Assembly: GCF_041380365.1 (NCBI RefSeq)
Contig: NZ_CP159981.1
Coordinates: 1,364,001 to 1,428,000, forward strand
Direction: 5' to 3'
DNA: 64,000 nt
Origin: Buchananella sp. 14KM1171
Lineage (GTDB): Bacteria; Actinomycetota; Actinomycetes; Actinomycetales; Actinomycetaceae
In this document: in pieces, positions 61,923 through 64,000 of the stretch
Numbering within the stretch: position 1 is the stretch's first letter
Layout of the letters: every line of letters starts with the position of its first letter
Position numbers and translations under genes: made by a program
Notes under the pieces: model-generated
Databases searched by the model: none
What the model was told of the DNA's origin: nothing
What the model saw: only the letters and a program-made list of their open reading frames with translations

Positions 61923-63218
61923 GTGAAGATCCTCTTGTTGGGTTCGGGCGGCCGCGAGCACGCCATCGCCCGTGCATTGCGTAATGACGAGTCCACGGTT
62001 TTGCTGGCCGCCCCGGGTAACCCGGGCATTGGGGAGCTGGCGCAGCTGCTGGAGCTGGACATCCTGGACGGGGAGGCGGTGGCCGCAGCCGCCCGGGAAC
62101 ACGGCGTGGACCTGGTGGTGGTCGGCCCGGAGGCACCGCTGGTGGCCGGGATGGCGGACGCGGTGCGTGCCGCCGGTATCCCGGTGTTTGGCCCGTCGGG
62201 CGCGGCGGCCCAGCTGGAGGGATCTAAGGCTTTCGCCAAGGAGGTCATGGAGGCCGCAGGCGTTCCGACGGCGCAGGCGCGCGTGTGCACCACGCTGGCG
62301 CAGGTGGACACGGCGCTGGAGGAGTTCGGCGCCCCGCACGTGGTGAAGGACGACGGCCTGGCCGCAGGCAAGGGCGTGGTGGTGACGGAGGATCGCGCCG
62401 CCGCGCGCGCCCACGCCGCCGCCTGCCTGGGACTGGCCGAGGACGCGGATCTGGACGCGGAGGGCACGCCGGGCAAGCGTGTGGTGATCGAGGACTTCCT
62501 GGACGGCCCGGAGGTCTCCCTGTTCTGCATCTGCGACGGCCAGAGCGCCATCCCGCTGGCCCCGGCGCAGGACTTCAAGCGCGCCTACGACGGCGGCCAA
62601 GGCCCCAACACGGGCGGCATGGGTGCGTATTCGCCGCTGCCGTGGGCACCGGCGGGCCTGTCCCAGGAGGTCGTGGACACGGTGGCGCTGCCGGTGCTGC
62701 GGGAGATGGCGCGGCGCGGCACCCCGTTCAGCGGCCTGCTCTACTGCGGCCTGGCGTTGACCTCTAAGGGCCTGCGCGTGGTCGAGTTCAACGTGCGCTT
62801 TGGCGACCCGGAGACCCAGGTGGTCCTGGCCCGCCTGCGCTCCTCCCTGCCGCAGCTGCTGCTGGCCGCCGCCCGTGGCGAGCTGGCCGCCCACCCGCCG
62901 CTGGAGTGGAGCGAGGGCGCCGCAGTCACCGTGGTGTTGGCGGCCCCCGGCTACCCGGGCACCGTCACGACCGGCGGTGAGATCACCGGCATCGACGCGG
63001 CCAACGCCAGCGTAGGCGCCCACGTGATTCACGCGGGTACCAAGCGCGTGGAGGCCGGCGGCGACGTCGTCCAACTGGTGGCTAACGGTGGCCGCGTCCT
63101 TTGCGTGGTCGGTGAGGGGGACGACGTTCCCGCCGCCCGCACCGCTGCCTACGCCGCCCTTTCGCACCTGGCCCTGGAGGGCTCCCACCACCGTAGCGAC
63201 ATCGCTGCGCAGATCTGA
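61923..63218 (+). CDS. purD: Phosphoribosylamine-glycine ligase (GARS)
   Basis: Second step of purine synthesis: phosphoribosylamine + glycine + ATP to GAR. The 431-residue protein is an ATP-grasp enzyme: LLLGSGGREHAIARAL at the start, VVVGPEAPLVAGMADAV, FGPSGAAAQLEGSKAFAKE, VVKDDGLAAGKGVVV, and FNVRFGDPETQVVL (metal-binding). GTG 61923 matches the family start (KILLLGSGGREH) and follows TACGCT by 6 nt; the frame's upstream ATG 61890 would add 11 foreign residues. gnd follows after 9 bp. Confidence 0.95.
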   Translation: MKILLLGSGGREHAIARALRNDESTVLLAAPGNPGIGELAQLLELDILDGEAVAAAAREHGVDLVVVGPEAPLVAGMADAVRAAGIPVFGPSGAAAQLEGSKAFAKEVMEAAGVPTAQARVCTTLAQVDTALEEFGAPHVVKDDGLAAGKGVVVTEDRAAARAHAAACLGLAEDADLDAEGTPGKRVVIEDFLDGPEVSLFCICDGQSAIPLAPAQDFKRAYDGGQGPNTGGMGAYSPLPWAPAGLSQEVVDTVALPVLREMARRGTPFSGLLYCGLALTSKGLRVVEFNVRFGDPETQVVLARLRSSLPQLLLAAARGELAAHPPLEWSEGAAVTVVLAAPGYPGTVTTGGEITGIDAANASVGAHVIHAGTKRVEAGGDVVQLVANGGRVLCVVGEGDDVPAARTAAYAALSHLALEGSHHRSDIAAQI

Positions 63219-63227
63219 GAGGCTGAC

Positions 63228-64000
63228 ATGACCGAGTACCAGACCCCCGCCCCCGGTAGCGCAGACATCGGCGTGACCGGCATGGGCGTGATGGGCTCCA
63301 ACCTGGCTCGCAACCTCGCCCGCCACGGCCACAAGGTGGCCCTGCACAACCGCACCGACGCGAAGGCCGACCAGGTGTTCGCGGCCCACGGGGACGAGGG
63401 CGAGTTTGTGCTCACGCACGGCATGGACGACTTCGTTGCCTCCCTGGCGCGCCCGCGCGTGGCCATCATCATGGTGCAGGCCGGCGCGGCCACGGACGCC
63501 GTGATCGAGCAGCTGGCGCAGCGCATGGAGGAGGGCGACATCATCGTGGACGCCGGCAACTCCTTCTATGAGGACACCCGGCGCCGGGAGGCCGCGTTGC
63601 GCGAGCGGGGCCTGCACTTTGTGGGCACGGGCGTGTCCGGTGGTGAGCAGGGTGCGCTGGAGGGCCCGGCGATCATGCCGGGTGGCACGCGCGAGTCCTA
63701 CGACCGCCTGGGCCCGATGCTGGAGTCCATCTCCGCCAAGGTGGACGGGGTGCCGTGCTGCACCTACGTGGGCCCGGACGGTGCCGGCCACTTTGTGAAG
63801 ATGGTGCACAACGGCATCGAGTACGCGGACATGCAGCTGATCGGCGAGGCCTACGACCTGCTGCGCGTGGGCCTGGGGGCCAGCGCGCAGGAGCTGGGCG
63901 AGATTTTTGCCGAGTGGAACACGGGGGATCTGGAGTCCTACCTGATCGAGGTCACCGCAGAGGTGCTGCGCCACACCGACGCCGCCACCGGTAAGGCGTT
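63228..64000 (+). CDS. gnd: 6-phosphogluconate dehydrogenase, decarboxylating (partial)
   Basis: Third oxidative step of the pentose phosphate pathway, yielding ribulose-5-phosphate and NADPH. The first ~257 residues are present and the gene runs off the window. Visible are the Rossmann start IGVTGMGVMGSNLARNLARH, NRTDAKAD, VDAGNSFYEDTRRREA, FVGTGVSGGEQGALEGPAIM and the substrate-binding GAGHFVKMVHNGIEYADMQL. ATG 63228 has GAGAGGCTGAC just upstream. It is only 9 bp after purD, so it is probably co-transcribed. Confidence 0.95.
   Translation, partial: MTEYQTPAPGSADIGVTGMGVMGSNLARNLARHGHKVALHNRTDAKADQVFAAHGDEGEFVLTHGMDDFVASLARPRVAIIMVQAGAATDAVIEQLAQRMEEGDIIVDAGNSFYEDTRRREAALRERGLHFVGTGVSGGEQGALEGPAIMPGGTRESYDRLGPMLESISAKVDGVPCCTYVGPDGAGHFVKMVHNGIEYADMQLIGEAYDLLRVGLGASAQELGEIFAEWNTGDLESYLIEVTAEVLRHTDAATGKA

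Noticed and set aside
61659-63974. 771-codon reverse-strand frame across purD and gnd
   Set aside because: Opposite two well-recognised genes; composition artefact.

Overview
The window is 64 kb of high-G+C DNA from an actinobacterium. The housekeeping genes (lsr2, carD, senX3-regX3, GTP-type PEP carboxykinase, topA, purA, purD, gnd, class III ribonucleotide reductase), the many promoters placed for leaderless translation and the abundance of GTG starts suggest the Actinomycetaceae (Actinomyces/Schaalia/Actinotignum-like). The species cannot be named from the sequence alone.

Layout. 1-2.1 kb: an ABC-2 exporter pair. 2.5-8.0 kb: Tad-pilus minor pilin genes (DUF4244, TadE, TadE-like) and the helicase that usually sits beside them, separated here by a two-gene type II restriction-modification system (C5 methyltransferase and Eco29kI-like GIY-YIG nuclease). 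8.2-9.3 kb: a PAP2 phosphatase. 9.8-12.8 kb: nrdD-nrdG behind two NrdR boxes. 12.9-21.3 kb: a type VII-secreted polymorphic toxin followed by an array of six family-A and two family-B putative immunity genes; one B gene is split by an IS1634-like element flanked by a 253-bp exact target duplication. 21.3-24.5 kb: manA and a methyltransferase. 24.9-28.5 kb: a second copy of the toxin with an A-B-A set. 28.7-37 kb: topA, tmk, a membrane-anchored HNH/excalibur nuclease (opposite strand), holB and a secreted tripeptidyl-aminopeptidase-like hydrolase. 38 kb: tRNA-Thr(CGT). 38.9-46.5 kb: lsr2, gpmA, phoU (opposite strand), senX3-regX3, carD, ispD, an MFS transporter and ispF. 46.9-52.6 kb: a DUF559-like protein bracketed by two copies of a palindromic repeat, then cysS, rlmB and purA. 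52.8-56.8 kb: two paralogous LppM-like lipoproteins and a low-complexity membrane protein. 57.7-59.5 kb: pckG. 59.65-61.5 kb: a small island (HAAS membrane protein, PadR regulator, secreted protein) bracketed by a duplicated pckG 3' end. 61.9-64 kb: purD and the start of gnd.

Most notable are the polymorphic toxin loci, whose immunity genes are mosaic tandem paralogues, and a short sequence, GGACGACG(T/C)T, often inside GTGGMCGACGYTGCCGCC, that recurs in both strands, in genes and between them, far more often than chance. Two families of palindromic dispersed repeats, the pckG-tail island and the consistently spaced TANNNT-(6-8 nt)-start arrangement are also worth following up.
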